Positions 10,209 to 24,700 of a stretch of 64,000 bases of DNA are shown here, piece by piece. The DNA is from Asterias rubens (lineage: Eukaryota > Echinodermata > Asteroidea > Forcipulatida > Asteriidae), in the NCBI RefSeq assembly GCF_902459465.1, contig NC_047062.1, positions 5,210,501 to 5,274,500 on the forward strand. The letters are read 5' to 3'. How positions within the stretch are numbered: position 1 is the first letter of the stretch; each line of letters opens with the position of its first letter. The notes under the pieces are model-generated. The model did not search any database, had not been told where the DNA came from, and saw nothing but the letters and a program-made list of their open reading frames with translations. The position numbers and the translations under genes are program-made.

Positions 10209-11785
10209 AAGGCTAATGGCCCTTTAGTGTACACATGTGACGTCACCATTTATATTGTCTATGCATTTGACCTCGTGGGTGTTGGCTGCTGATAACGTGC
10301 TGTGTTGATGACAACATTTTGGGAAAACTTCTCTCTTATTACGAAACTTATATGAATTCCCGTGAGGAACTTAACGAACTGCTCGACCACACACACAGCG
10401 CGCGAGCGCAAAACGACAAAAAATCATAACAGATCAACCACTTATGCTATCATTTTCGTTCGTTCTCCTTCAGACAGTTTGATTTGTATACTATTCTCTC
10501 ATATATTGTTTGTTTTTTAAAATGTATTTGTCCCCGGCATTTCGTCAAAGTATAAAAGAAAAACCGTTTTCCCTGGCCCATACTCCTGCGCGCAAAGTTA
10601 AAAAATGTGTCTGGAAAGTGACACAATCATACTGCGTGTTCTCTCATAACTCAGCAACCATTGCGACGAAATGTTCCGTTCGCGCAGTATACAAAATTCC
10701 CAAGCCTTGCCTAATACTTTTCCAAAACTCATTGCGATTGGTCAACATTAACCACCGGCACTTTGACGATGACTTTTTCTTGGCCAATCAAAACTTATTT
10801 TAGAAACGTACAACCGCGTGCGCCTGCCTATTGATCACACACAAGTTTCGTATTGACCTTGTTTGTGACTGTGCTCTGTACTGAGTGTTGGCCGCGTAAA
10901 ATTCATATACCTTTCAAACTTCTGGCAAAATAAAACGGGTGACCCCACAATCCAACCTTTTCCCAAGGATACATAATGAGTGTGTCGACATGTTTACCAC
11001 GAGGACATGACGACAAAGGGGTCGATGGGGGGGGGGGGGGGGGTGTTAATTTATTCCAAAACCAATAGAACGTCACTGAAATTTGCCCCCGGTAAAGTCC
11101 AAACAATTTGAGAACAAAATTAATTATTCTATTGTTCCTCCATTTACCGCGTCTGGTTTTGTGTCAAAGGAAAATACACGAAGGTGTGTGAAACTACAGA
11201 CTTGCACTCTGGGTTATAAAAAAAAAAAAATCTTTAGCTCAGGTTGTTTTGACACAATGTTTACAGAACTAAGACTTGAGTAAATCCTGTTGTTCGCACG
11301 CAATTATTTCGTAGCAATTGACCATAAGGTCAATCTATAAGTTCATTGCGAGTACAATGACTTTACAACGGGCTCTCTATATACACAGACAAAGGAATGC
11401 TGGGAACAAACAAAGTTCTAAATTGAAGATATTTTCTATTGTTTTATTTTTTCTCTTTAACAAAATAGTGTATTGATACAACACAATTATAGCAGCACTC
11501 TAAAATTAATAGAAAAGTCCAAATGCAGTACAAATGCATTTTATAGTCCAAACAAAATGTATGATTAAAATTCAGCCTTCATAGACCATGAAAAGAAAGT
11601 GGAATGAAATTACACAACTGATGGTAACACTAATTAACAGAAGGTTATCAAATCAATACCACAAGAAATAATATCCTTGTATTTGTTAGAGGTATCCTTA
11701 AAATTGTTTCAGGCAGTAAGTGATCAGCTGGCTTTATTAAACTTATACGGCACCGAAACAAAACACTCTTTCTCGAAGACTTCTG

Positions 11786-12169
11786 TTAAAGACACTGGGC
11801 ACTATTGGTAATTGTGAAAGACTAGCCTTCACAGTTGGTGTATCTCAACATATGCATAAAATAACAAACCTGTGAAAATTTGAGCTCAATCGGTCATCGA
11901 AGTAGCGAGATAATAGTGAAAGAAAAAAACACCCTTGTCACACGAAGGTGTGTGCGTTTAGATGGTTGATTTCGAGACATCAAGTTCTAAATCTGAGGTC
12001 TCTAAATCAAATTTGTGGAAAATTTCTTCTTTCTCGAAAACTATGGCACTTCGGAGGGAGCCGTTTCTCACAATGTTTTATACCATCAACCTCTCCCCAT
12101 TACTCGTCACCAAGAAAGGATTTATGCTAACCATTATTTTGAGTACACCAATAGTGTCCACTGCCTTTA
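11786..12169 (+). mobile_element. TTAA-flanked palindromic MITE, family A, copy 3
   Basis: Starts TTAAAGACACTGGGCACTAT and ends AATAGTGTCCACTGCCTTTA. It is full length with the shared interior and a slightly diverged central palindrome. Confidence 0.8.
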
Positions 12170-12430
12170 TATTTTAAAAGTTGTAGACTGTGTCATACTA
12201 GTTCGACGCAACCAACATCCGACATCCCAATAAGTATTTTAAACAGATTCGATTTTTTTCCAGAATTAAACAAGTTGGTCCATTGGCATGGTTTACCTCT
12301 ACGTTACACGGCTTTCACTGTGTTTGTTACAATAAATTGATTACACATTTATTACAAGTACAGGATCATTATACAAAATGAACTATTACTCCTAAAATTA
12401 TTATGACAATTTACAAAAAGACAATATTGT

Positions 12431-12975
12431 GCGTTCCATTTGGTAGAATGTATCTTTTTTGTTCCGAATCGAATAATTCAATTACTGGCATTGTAATCTT
12501 GAGGTGTATAAGGTTTTCATGATTTTCAATTATATACAAAACGATTATAGTTTTATTAAAAAGCGATTATAGTTTTATTAAAAAGGCCTGTTAGGTTGTG
12601 GTGTGATATAAACTTGATATTATATAATTGTTCGTTCCATTTGGTAGAATGTATCTTTTTGGTTCCGAATCGAATAATTCAATTACTGGCATTGTAATCT
12701 TGAGGTGTATAAGGTTTTCATGATTTTCAATTATATACAAAACGATTATAGTTTTATTAAAAAGCGATTATAGTTTTATTAAAAAGGCATGTTAGGTTGT
12801 GGTGTGATATAAACTTGATATTATGTAATTGTTCGTTCCATTTGGTAGAATGTATCTTTTTGGTTCCGAATCGAATAACTCAATTACTGGCATTGTAATC
12901 TTGAGGTGTATAAGGTTTTCATGATTTTCAATTATATACAAAACAGGTCTGTTAGGTTGTGGTGTGATATATACC
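12431..12975. repeat. 201-bp tandem repeat, about 2.7 copies
   Basis: GTTCCATTTGGTAGAATG recurs at 12433, 12634 and 12835, an exact 201-bp period. Copies are nearly identical through the Gly/Val-like AT-rich body. Within the first two copies a 22-bp unit (CGATTATAGTTTTATTAAAA plus AG) is itself duplicated. The third copy lacks both units. The high identity implies recent expansion. Confidence 0.9.
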
Positions 12976-14389
12976 CTTGATATGGTATCTCACATTAAAG
13001 TTAAATATAATTTCGTGATTAAAAAAGTTGATACAACCTTTCAAAAAAGTGAGGTAACTATTTAACTATTTTAGTGTCGACATGTTTACTCTAAGCATAT
13101 GCTATTTACTGTGTGAGACACTGTTTTAATATTGACACAGCTTTACTTTGTATCAAATCTTGGGGGAAATGTTTTGGTGGTACATACGATCTCGGATACT
13201 TAAGGATTTGTTCACATCCATGAGGAGACATTTTGTCATTTCTTTTGCTCCAAAGATGTGCACTGATGTCGACACAAATAATTTGTGGAGCACCCCATTA
13301 TTTTTAACAACGCTGATGTGGGAGACCTTTTGTTTCCCTTTTGGTGTTGTTTGTTGTCTCCATAAGGTAGCGAATATTCAACAACGTGTTTTCAATTGTA
13401 CATCTTTCATCTAGTTACGATATGGAAGAGAGTTTGAAGAAAACAGCTAAAGTAAACTCCAGTCTTGTCCAACCCCCATTATATCACAAATTACATTTAA
13501 TTGTACTTTAATTGTGTTGACTGGTCCAACCCGTTGTGATTACCCTGCGTCTGTTACGAAATATACAACGCTATCTTTTTGGAGGACTGCGATAAGAATA
13601 TTTATAACTCTTACATAATATGAACAAATAAAAGCAGCAGGGACAGATGTAAAGATTCAGTCCGAAGATTGTATTATTAAGAATGCTGTTTTTCAGTATA
13701 TAAACGGGGCCAAACGATTCTTTGTAATCCATGCAGCAAGACGATAATGGAAAAATCCCAAATCAAGAAGAATGCAGTATTAATATTAATGTAATTAGAA
13801 TGTTTTTAAACGGGACATCACATTACGTAATCCAAAGTACCAACGTGTGTAATGCTATAGTAATAGTATAAGTTCCAGAACTAACTTTATGTGAACGTAT
13901 TCCAACGTTCTTCGTTTTTAAGAGGCGTTGTACGTTATGAGTTCTGTTTCAGAATTTAAAACCTTCCTTCTTTAAAAGTGGTTGGAGTTTCAGATGAAGT
14001 GATTTCGGAAGGAATATTGATGACAAGAAATGAGGAACTATATTTTGGAGAAATAACGAAAAACATCCTTGAATTAATCGTTTTATTTTTTGATCAACGG
14101 GATCGTTTCTTATCTCGTTTGGAACAATTTATTTACTCTTATCTATTATGCCAACTAACCCTATTTGCAAAGGACAAAGGGCACATTAGCTCGAATAAAC
14201 AATGTAGACATGTACATTCTTTTAAACAAAATCAAATAACCTCGATTAAGCTATATTTCAATTTTCCGAACTAACAGTAAATTTGTACTGCACCTGAGCA
14301 ACAAATAACGATCAGTAGGATTTGAAACTTTGCATGGTGGAAATACGATATGGAAAGGTTTGCGGTAACACCATGTAATGATCTCTAAT

Positions 14390-14470
14390 GAGTTGGGCTG
14401 GTTCTGAAAAGAACTGTTGGTTTCAACTCGACGTTTCGATCAGTATGCTCTGATCGTCTTCTGGAGAAAA
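14390..14470. repeat. Fragment of a Penelope-like or LINE-like element (tentative)
   Basis: Contains CAACTCGACGTTTCGATCAG followed by TATGCTCTGATCGTCTTCTG, the 'ACGTTTCGA...GATCGTCTTC' block often seen at the ends of Penelope-like elements. A relative in the opposite orientation lies at about 49305-49410 (GAAGACGAGCAGAGTATACT). No reverse-transcriptase frame is present. Confidence 0.35.
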
Positions 14471-15582
14471 ATAATAAACAATTAGAATGTAATATTATTA
14501 TTAATATGTTATTATAACCTTTGACTGTACACATAAGCGTTCCTTTCCATCAAATACAAATTGGTATTTGTTGCGTTGTTTAATAGTCTAACTATGTGTG
14601 GATAAAAAGAAATAAATTTAAGTTCATGATAAAGTTCTAAGGTGCTGCTAAAATAAACTATACTTCAATTGTTTATCGTTAAATTATTGTATTTCTAACG
14701 TCTGAAATTTTCCGAACCTTTCTTTCCTCTATATTATTCTTTGAGTAAATACATATATTTACATAATAAAACTTAAATAACAATGTACACATTTGTACAT
14801 AACATTACTTTATCACGTGGATTACTTTTGTTTTCACAACATCTAAAACAATTGCACTTAATTGGCTAATAATAAACTACCGATCAAAATAATGACAAAA
14901 AGTATAAACCAAGGTATTAGTACAGTATTACATCGACAACGATTAAGGCATCCAATCGACCCTTTACGAAACCAAGACTATGACCTGGGCTCCTCCGATT
15001 TCATGAAAACATGTGCGTTCGATTCGGGCTTTACATTGGGCAAACTTTGATTAACTTCCAAAGCCAGAGCCATGATTTCGAAAAGGGCCTAATTTAAGAG
15101 ATGGGTATCCCGGGAATGCACCGTTTTTGTCCACTAAGGGATCATGTAACCAACATTAATTTAAAAAAAGGACTCTTGTAAATAGCCTAATTATTCATAA
15201 TTGTGCGCATCGTAACAGCCATAAAGATCATGAATATGCATGAGGCAGTGATGTAATATTCACAATTAGTCTCGTTCCTCGTTCCAGTTAGTGTTATCCA
15301 CAATGAGATCCCATATAACTTCACATAATGAGAGAACGAGACAAGTCCACTGTAGCCGCGTGTATTCAACAATGAATACAACAACTTCTAATTTCCCTGG
15401 TTCAAAACTGACCCCCTACAGAATCAACACGTACCCCCTTCTGGATCAAAACTGATCCAGAAGAGCCACTGAGGGCAGGACCCACTTCTGATTTCAATGA
15501 CTTAAAATTGAAAAGATCACCCCTTGTCAACAAAACATCTTAATATATTCTCCATATTATACATTGTTAACTGCAAGTGCCC

Positions 15583-15765
15583 CATTTCATAGATCTGCTT
15601 TGGCACAATAAGTGGCTGAGCACAACAACAACATAAGGTTTACCGGCAATTTTGTACCGGCAATTTACATTATGCATATTTGTGACTGGTATCCTGCTCA
15701 TTTATGCTCGTGCTTAGTAGGAAGTTGTGACGCAATATTTTCTGCTAAGCAGCTCTATGAAATTG
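15583..15765. repeat. Dispersed 'TTGCTTAGCATGAAAT' repeat, short copy
   Basis: Ends read CCCATTTCATAGATCTGCTT and TAAGCAGCTCTATGAAATTG, inverted copies of one another. The interior has a direct ACCGGCAATTT duplication. Confidence 0.55.
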
Positions 15766-18499
15766 GGCACTGGTTTACACAAATTAGTGAGAGGGTTATA
15801 AACACTTTGTATAAAACGGATTCAATTTAAATCAAGGGATCATATTTTTGTTGTGTTAAACAAACACCGCTTCTTGATGAAATAGAAGGCGGTACCCGCA
15901 GTAGACTTTGATGATACTTATTACAGTTGCATAATTCAATATTAAATAACCTGAATATTCCTTTCGGTACAAGGCTGCAATTTGTGATAAAAGGAATGTA
16001 TTGTATTAATCGTTTTTGTTCTGGATTCAACAACAACCATCCAGACAATATTGGTAAAATGATTTAGTTTTCATGACAATGCCACCTCTGTCGCAAGGTA
16101 CGAAGACAAGAAAGGATGCATATCAAATCGCAAAATTCATTAATATAAGGTGTTTAACAACCGTAAAAACTGCTTCGCTGTGTCAACCCAAGGACATCAA
16201 GATATATCGAAACAAACTTCAAATTGTCATACACTAAAACCCAAAACCAAACTTCAAATTTAGTAATCGATTGAATATATTGTGACTGAAATTAAAGTAG
16301 CACTTAATTTCAAAAGCAATTTGCGATCCGGGTTAGAAGAAGAACGTGTTGCTTCATAAACGAGAAGGCCGTTTGGAGTTTGAATAAATTTTCACCAAAT
16401 TCCAATCGCCGTGGTTGGTATACACTGACAGGTACTGGCTTCCATATCATGCAGTGATGCGTCTGTTAAAAGTAGTGGGAAAAACCAGCAGCGTACAAAT
16501 TTCGGCAATTCACACCGTCTGGTTGAATGTATTATAGTCTATTTCCCAGGCTTTTAAGTTGTTGTTTTCCATCAGTTGAGCCGCAACTCGTTGTTGTGGC
16601 GACCCATATAAAAAGGAAGAACTAATTCAAGTAACGAGTTCAACGGCGTGAATCAAGGCTAGACGCAAGAACACCTGTTTCACCTCCGAAGGAACTCTGG
16701 ATAAAAACTGTGCTACAAGTTCTGTGTTATTTACACAATTTATCTGTCCGTACCTTCTGGGATCGGGTTTCAACAGAACTATACAGCACCAGCATGTGGT
16801 TTCATGTACACAAAAGAGAATAAAGGACCCCCTCTAAAATGTTCAATGTTTGAAAGAAAAGAAACTTGGAAATGGCTTCGTTTTCAAATGTGTCCATCTC
16901 TATAGGCAGAATTGAGTTGAATAACAGTTGATAAAATGAAAGATTAAGCACCGGGTTTATCAAACCGTGAGAAGGATAAGATAATAAAAGAATGTTCTAT
17001 AAGAACCGAAAACTGCGTGTATTTATCCTCGTATTATGAACGACCAGTAGGGACATCTCTGTTGCCAAAACGATTTCAAAAAGGGCGTGGCGTATAATAG
17101 GCTGAACTTTAGTGACACCAGTATTATGGATAGTAACCTCAAACTTTTTATGAGAATCGGACAGTAAATGCTGCAAATCACAATCACCAACGACAGTTCA
17201 ACCATCGTTGGAAACACAGAGTTTCAACCTTTGGATTGCAACGTGCGACCTAAAAGTCAACTTTATGATCATTTATATGCCATCGATCTCCACTCGAAAT
17301 CCAATGCAGGTAAACACTTTGGCACATCACAGTCTCTGCATGGGAGTCACATAGCGGTAGAACTAGATCAGGTTATTAGATCCAAAGTTTCAATTCCAAC
17401 ACCTGTCGCAAACACAAACCTACTTCTGCATTCCTAAATAAGTTCCCGCCTTTTTTATGATAGCCGCCTGTTTTAGTGTGGGTTCTTTTGCTATTTCCTT
17501 TTGCTGTTGTATCACGCTATCTGATCATGAATAACCATGAAAGTAGACAATGGTAGCTCGCATTACAAGACAATAGCTTATAAGTACAACCTTAGACCCA
17601 CCGACTCAGGGATCGATCACAATTGTGACTTGATCACTGATACATGACCCCGCAAAATGCGGGAAGGTTGAAAGTGACATTTGATGAGTTGGTTTGGAAG
17701 GAAATACACTTCTATCACGAGTATTGTCACACACACAATGTAATTTAGCTAAAAGTTTGATTGTTCAAAAAAATGTCACCTGAGTTGTTCTTTATCTTGC
17801 AGCAAAAGCTAAATTTCCTGATTATATACATTTCCTTTGTTTTACTGTAATGAGCATGATTGTTATACGATTGAAGAAATTGCAAATTCAGCTGATTGAG
17901 AAAGAGCAATTCTTCGGCACTTAAGGTGTTGCCTAAATATAGGCCACAAATCACTCACGATCTCATAAGAGAAATCATTCTTTACAAAAATATCGATTAC
18001 AAGAGTATTCATGTAAACTTTCTACATATAAAAAAAGAAGTCCATAACAATCAGACATGCGTAGAAATGACGTAAGTTGTCATGACTGCGGATGGGTGAC
18101 ACCAGACCGGAAGTTCTGACCAAGACCGGAAGTCCTGACCCATTGCATGCTCCTTCAATGCAGCCAAAGAGATTCCGGAAGCTTCTTCATCGGGCATGTG
18201 AGAAGAGTATTGTGCGCAAATATCATTGTTCATGATGGTCTATGAAACCATCCCGAAACTCTCAAACTGAACTGATTGTTTCCGAGTTTCCATCTCATTG
18301 GTACCGTGGTTAGGGTTGAAACTAGACGGCGCGAGATGCTTTCCAGAACGGCCGCGACGGCCGACTCAACCACTCTCGAACTCTCACATAACTAATCTTT
18401 TCACGAGTGTTTTGCCCCACGGAGCTGCTCATGAAAGTCTCACTCATTTCAATGACGTAATCCTGATGGTGATAATGATGATGATATCTTGATGTGCAA

Positions 18500-18741
18500 T
18501 CACACACTCCAGACGCGTTCAGCAATCTCTTCGCGTTCAGCAATCTCTTCCCCTTCATCCACAGTGTCCAAGCTGGAAGAGTTAGACGTTGTACTGCCGG
18601 TCTTTGTGATCCTTTGTGGGGTCCATCCTTTGGACTTCTGAAGGAATGGAATGATGAAGGACAGAATGGCAGCGACCATAAACATTCCTCCCCCAACGTA
18701 AAATGCGATGTCGAACTGCTCGGTGTAATCATATGCAGCAC
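18500..18741 (-). CDS. SLC16-like gene exon 6 (helix 12 and C-terminal tail)
   Basis: Encodes GAAYDYTEQFDIAFYVGG, helix 12, and a hydrophilic tail with a short tandem EEIAEREEIAER, then stop TGA at 18502-18500. The tail is acidic and Ser-rich. Confidence 0.87.
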
Positions 18742-21700
18742 CTATCAGTGGAAAATTGGAGTTAAATACTTTTACAACTTGTTGTGCTTTTATTGTTAAT
18801 ATTTAATATATTTCTTATAAGTTAATTTATTTACTTTTGCTAAGTTGATAGCTGGGAGCAGAAAAACATTGCCAAAACTTTTTTCGGGTAACAATAAAAG
18901 CCCGACATTGCCCGACATTATTATTAAAAACAGTCAAATCACCCCCTTGGTTCACAAAGTTCAACAAATCTTCGACGAAAAACAAGTCGGTAAAATTGGA
19001 ATCCCAGCCTTGCACAATTTCATCAGATTCCATGAAAATGCTATTTTAAAAAAGTGGTTTCAGATTTAACAGTTTTATTTACAGATTAACAATCATCCAA
19101 ATAAATGAAACAACACAAACAACCGGAATACATTAGCCCCCATGATTATCATTTTTTTCTTCATCTTGACATAGATCTGATTTGTAAACAATTCCAGCAG
19201 ATCACCCGATATGTTGACTTTGTCACCAGTGTAATCTAGTACCTAGACTTATCTGCACTAAAAATGGGCTTAACTGAACAGTTTATCTTCCAAAAATAAT
19301 ACCTATTAATGAGCAAGTCGAAATACAAACACGGAGTGAACATAAAACAAGCAAACCCCCTCCGTCAAACTTCATATGTTTATAACATTTTCATTCTATA
19401 AAGGCAGTGGACACTATTGGTAATTGTCAAAGTCTAGCCTTCACAGTTGGTGTATCTCAACATATGCATAAAATAAGAAACCTGTGAAAATTTGAGCTCA
19501 ATTGGTCGTCAAACTTGCGAGATAATAATGAAAGAAAAAAACACCATTGTCACACAAAGTTGTGTGCGTTTAGATGGTTGATTTCGAGACCTCAAGTTCT
19601 AAATCTGAGGTCTCGAAATCAAATTCGTGGAAAATTACTTCTTTCTCGAAAACTATGGCACTTCAGAGGGAGCCGTTTCTCACATGGTTTTATACCTTCA
19701 ACCTCTCCCAATTACTCGTAACCCAGAAAGGTTTTATGCCAATAATTAGAACATGTCCAGAAGATCTAAAATGTCTACATAAAACCTCAGAAATAATGTT
19801 ATGACTGTTTATCAGCTGTTCTTTATACTTTGGCCGTACTTTTGGGCAGATGTCAACATAACCAACAAGCTCACGTAGTGCTCATAGCTATGAAGATTGA
19901 AAGACAACATATTGAAGTGGGTTTACACACAAATTCATCAAAAAAACTTAAGATACACTCTGTATTCATTACCAAAAACGTTTCAGCATTGGAACAAAAA
20001 TAGAAAGACAAAAAAAGGTTACGGTGATCCATTTTCAGGTCACTGACAATGGCAACGAATGATAACAATGCCATTGTTTCACAGTTTCACTAGTTACCAG
20101 ACGTTCAGGGTGAAAGGGAAGCGGAAATACGTACCTGCTACCGTTGGCCCGACTGATATCCCTACGCCAGCACCAAGTAGTGTAATTGTCCATGACTCTG
20201 CAACTATATTACTACCAAACAAATCCATGCACGCCTTAAAGAGCATGCTGTTTACGATACCAGTGAAGAACCCAATAACTGTGGGAAACAAGAGGAAGAT
20301 TTGAACAAATACCGTTATTATTTTGTATAATTTCCACCATACAATGACAAAGGAACGATGGTTTCGTAGAGACCTATACAGAGCTTATGAAAATAATATT
20401 ATTCTCCCTGAAGTGACCATGTCAATGTTGCATTATGATCAGCGCGAACGTTATACTTTGAGTGTAGGATGTTTATCATGTCGACGATTCGTTTTTCATG
20501 GGAGTCCTTGGCCACACAATAAATAAAATGAAAGTACAGTGTATAGTATAGAACTTTGACGTTAATGTCTAAAACCAGATTTTAGACGGAAATGTCTTAA
20601 ACCAGATTTTAAAAAGGTTTTCTTCCCTGCATTTTTTTTTTTACATATTCAGTCAAGTTTTTTTCCGACGAAAAATGTTCAGACAATCAAGCGAATCTTA
20701 TTTAGAAAATGGCAGGTGCGCATGCGTCAAGCGAACCACCCCAGAAGAAAAATGTTCAGACAATCAAGCGAATCTTATTTAGAAAATGGCAGGTGCGCAT
20801 GCGTCAAGCGAACCACCCCACCAACACTATTAGGACTGAATTGTTCCCACAACCGGGCCTTTTGTTAAAACACGGACCGGCTGACGTGTGCATGACGTGT
20901 GTAAATTGTTTCTCTTCCAAGCTTCAATTAAACAGCAAAACATGCACCCTTAGCAGGGCGCAACAGCCTCCCACTGGTCACCCATATCCGCATTAGGTTC
21001 ACGTGTTTTCTCGGTTGAAGACGTGCCTCAATCGAGAAGGGGGGGGGCGCGCAATTAGGACTGGACTGGAAGGATAGTTGTCCGAGCGCAATGCACTTTT
21101 TGATCAAGGTCACTAAACTATCACAGAGGAAATGAGCGGATCTCTCGACACATTAGCAACGAATCCGATCTGAAATTACAGGCAGTTTCTTGCTCATAGC
21201 AACGTCTTAGGCCTTCTTTCATCAAGGTCATCCGAGTGAGACATAATTTTGTTTTCTGTGAACATGAATTTTGTATAATATGGTTATATAGATTGTGTTG
21301 CCAAACGGTAGCTGTTTAAAAAAAGGCTTTAAGTTGGAAACGTGCTCGAACCCGAACGAAGGGATTGTTTTGAGCCTTATTCCAGCAAGAATTTGTACCG
21401 TAATTGTCACCTTTCATTGCACAGAAGGAGTAACTAACGAGACCAAATGCTTCAATTTATTGATGACAGAGTATTTAAAAGGGGTTAAAAAGGCCTTTAT
21501 TTATAAGAGGTTAACATGTGTTTATATAGTATATCAATTCAGTTTTCAATGCAATAATATAACCAACGACACACTTCATGACTTTCCAAGTTTTGTTGTT
21601 ACAAATAACCCTCAATATTCACTTACCAACAGCGAAAGCATACATTCCGTTGATAGATTTGATCAAGAGCAGACAGAAGGTAGCCGCCCCCATGATAGAG

Positions 21701-24700
21701 CAGCTGACTGGGTAGACATAGATGCTACCCATCGGTAGGTAGTCACCGACGAAGGCTGCTATACCACGGCCTAGGAGATCTCCTATACCCATGATGGTCA
21801 AGATGAAACTACCCTTCTCCTCGGGTATACCTATCGTTGTCATGAATTTGATCTGTTAAGGGTCAAATAAGTTCATTTTATTATTTGTCAATGTTTATAT
21901 AGTTGCTCTGGTCCTCGCTCTTTAGTCTGAACCACACCGTTGTCAAACGGGCACATTAAAAGTGTGCTACTTATTTTAAATTTTAAATTTTAAATCTTGT
22001 TTTTCTTTTTCTTTTTTAGTTGTTCGTGCACTAAAACCACCTACAGTGTATTGGAAAGAAGTGTTAGTGACAAATCATAAAATTGCCTCTGGAAATACAA
22101 CCAGCGGAAACATACGGTCATGGTTCTCAATTTTTGTTCTCGATTCGTTAGATCACAACAACTGGTCTCCATATAGGGTCAACACTCCTCACAAAGAAAA
22201 GTGGTCGTTTTTTTAAACCAAAAGGTTACTATTTATCCTACACTACATTACTAAAGGTAATTTTTACTCAGAATAGTTATGTTTTTTTCTGCGAGCTATG
22301 CCACAACTGCATGGATATATAATTGTTAATTACTTCATGTGTTGTTTTGAAGACAAAGTTAAAACCAAAAAGAGATTTAAAACCAAATAGTAGAGAAGGA
22401 ATAGTTTTGTTCTCACTTTGTTCTCAGTTGATGAGTCCAATTTCAAGTTCGTTAAGTTTTTACATGACTTTACAATATTTCATAGTTTAAGTCTGGTACC
22501 TTCTACATTGAATTATAACTTTAACTAATCATCGCCTCGAGTACACAGGGTACGCGGCGCAGCTGCCACGCAGCAAGTGGTTAGGGTATCCACAATTTCT
22601 GTTTAGAGGGACTCTAATGCAAAATTTCGACGTACGACTCGCAAATTTTGAGCCCTTCATCTCTTTAACACAAACCCAACCTGTCCCAAGAAGAACGTGC
22701 AGCCTTCGAAGTGGCGTGATATTACAGTAGCCATTAAAAATGATACTGTGACGAAACTTACAAATAAGGCCAGTAAATTCGGCGTACTCTTGTCTCCTTA
22801 AAGTCCAATACCGTAATAAGTTACGACATTCGGCCTTGCTCAGTATGGTTTCATTTTGTTTTCTTTGTCAAAACCACAATTATTTTCCTTCAAATATTAG
22901 TGAAAATCCCAGCTAGGAGTCCCCTAATGACAACCTGCAAGTCACTGTTAGGGTTGACCCCATCTTTCCCCACTGCCCTTATGGTGAACCCATGAACTTG
23001 TAGCGGCCTTCTACGACATTTTCAATGGTAATTCAAATGGAGTACGACAGGGACTGCGCAGTTTACACGTTGTTTTATAACGGAAATGTAAACTTGATTT
23101 GCCTTTTGTTAAACTTTCTCATAAATTTATAGGCCTACTGATAGATACAATTTAAAAAGGCAAAAGCAATTACCATGTTGACAAATGGAAAGATAAGAGA
23201 GAGGTTCATGGAGATATTGACCAAGAACCACAGGACGATTCCAGGCGCCTTAAAGGTCCTGGCGAACGACTTCAAGTACTGCTTCAAGGTGTGTTTCTCT
23301 TGGGCGGTTGGGGCGGGCTGGGCGGTACTTGTGGTGCTGGTCACGGACATCGAGGCTTCTCTCCGGGGTTCCTCTGCTGCCGTCACCTTGCTGGATACCT
23401 CGGTCGCCTTGCTGGTCCCGCTGCCGCCAGACACCACGGATGCTTTCCGGAGAAGCTTCTGCTGCTGTCGTTCGGCCTCCATCTTGGCGATCATGTCGGT
23501 GTATTTCTGGGGAGGCGGCCGGAAGGTCAAGGCGGAGAGAATTCCGATTACGAAGAGACCCCCGGCGCAGACCCTGAAGGCACCTCTCCATCCTATGACG
23601 TCAGAGAGGAACTCCAAACCAGGATTCAAAGTCAGAGAACCTAAGGAAACCAATTAGAAACATTTAGCAAACAAATCTCTCTCACAAGACGGGCGTGGCC
23701 CAATATCGTACACTTTCCAAGCATTTAAATCAAATGAAATATCGTACTTGGCAAGAACACGACATCAGGCAAATTTCAATATCATTTACTGCTGAACAGC
23801 ACAATATGCACAAATTGCAAAAAAGACTCATGTTCATATTTTGTTTTATCGTCTTCTGTTCCCAAAACGTCACTGAAGTTTGATCATCGATTTTTAAATG
23901 TCTTACCTGAAAAAAAGAAAAAGAAAAAAGGGGCCCCACTTGGATTAAATAATTATTTCTAACTTCGTTGTTGTGTGTGATATGAAGATGAGATAAGAAC
24001 TTTATTATCCTTCACTGGGAAAATATCTGGTTATGTTTTGTAAGCCTAACTTTCAAATGAGTTTTTCCCTTGCGTGCAATCTCTTTGATGGTGACAGATT
24101 ACTAATGAAAGTTTAAAAACACTGAACACTCTTGGTTACTGTCAAAGACCAGTCTTCACACATGGTGCATCTCAATATACTCATAAAAAAAAAAAACCTG
24201 TGAAAATTGAGTTTAATTGGTCATCGAAGTTGCGAAATAATAATGAAAGAAAAAACACCATTGCCACACAAAGTTGTGTGCTTTCAGATGGTTGTTTTCA
24301 AGATTTCGAGACCTCAAAATCTAACTCCGAGGTCTCGAAATCAAACTCGTGGAAAACTACTTCTTTCTCGAAAGCTACGTTAATTCAGAGGGAGCCGTTT
24401 CTCACAATGTTTTATACTATCAACCTCTCCCTATTACTCGTTACCAAGTAAAGTTTTATGTTAATGAATTTTGAGTAATTACCACTATACCTTTAAATGC
24501 AACTGTTTTTATCATTTTTGCATTGTACATCTGGAAATGATTTGTCAGCATTTGAATTGCATGACAAATAATTCTTTGAACTTTGTTATTAGGTTGACGC
24601 ATAAAATAACTTGTTTTTTGGTGAAGCTTGTTTATTCTACATCTCTACTTGGGTTGGTTGTATTGCTAGCTGATAAGGCAATCGAACAAATTAATTGGTA

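Larger units (their letters stand above)
8669..18499. other. Intergenic interval between shisa-like 5' end and SLC16-like 3' end
   Basis: No protein gene could be supported in nearly 10 kb. The interval contains the presumed shisa-like promoter (upstream of 8668), poly-G runs at about 8881-8897 and 11027-11042, palindromic repeats (9808-10208, 15583-15765), a family A MITE (11786-12169), a 201-bp tandem array (12431-12975), a Penelope-like repeat fragment (about 14390-14470) and an inverted GGCTTCGG-type repeat near 14940-15085. The last few hundred bases should include the SLC16-like 3' UTR, with a small GACCGGAAGT-type duplication at about 18106-18140. Confidence 0.5.

Noticed and set aside
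13148-13414. 88-codon plus-strand frame
   Set aside because: Composition is like surrounding AT-rich DNA; no motif, no splice partner.
23175-23657. Long plus-strand frames opposite SLC16-like exon 3
   Set aside because: The antisense strand of a GC-richer exon is stop-poor; the minus strand encodes clear transporter helices with matching splice sites.
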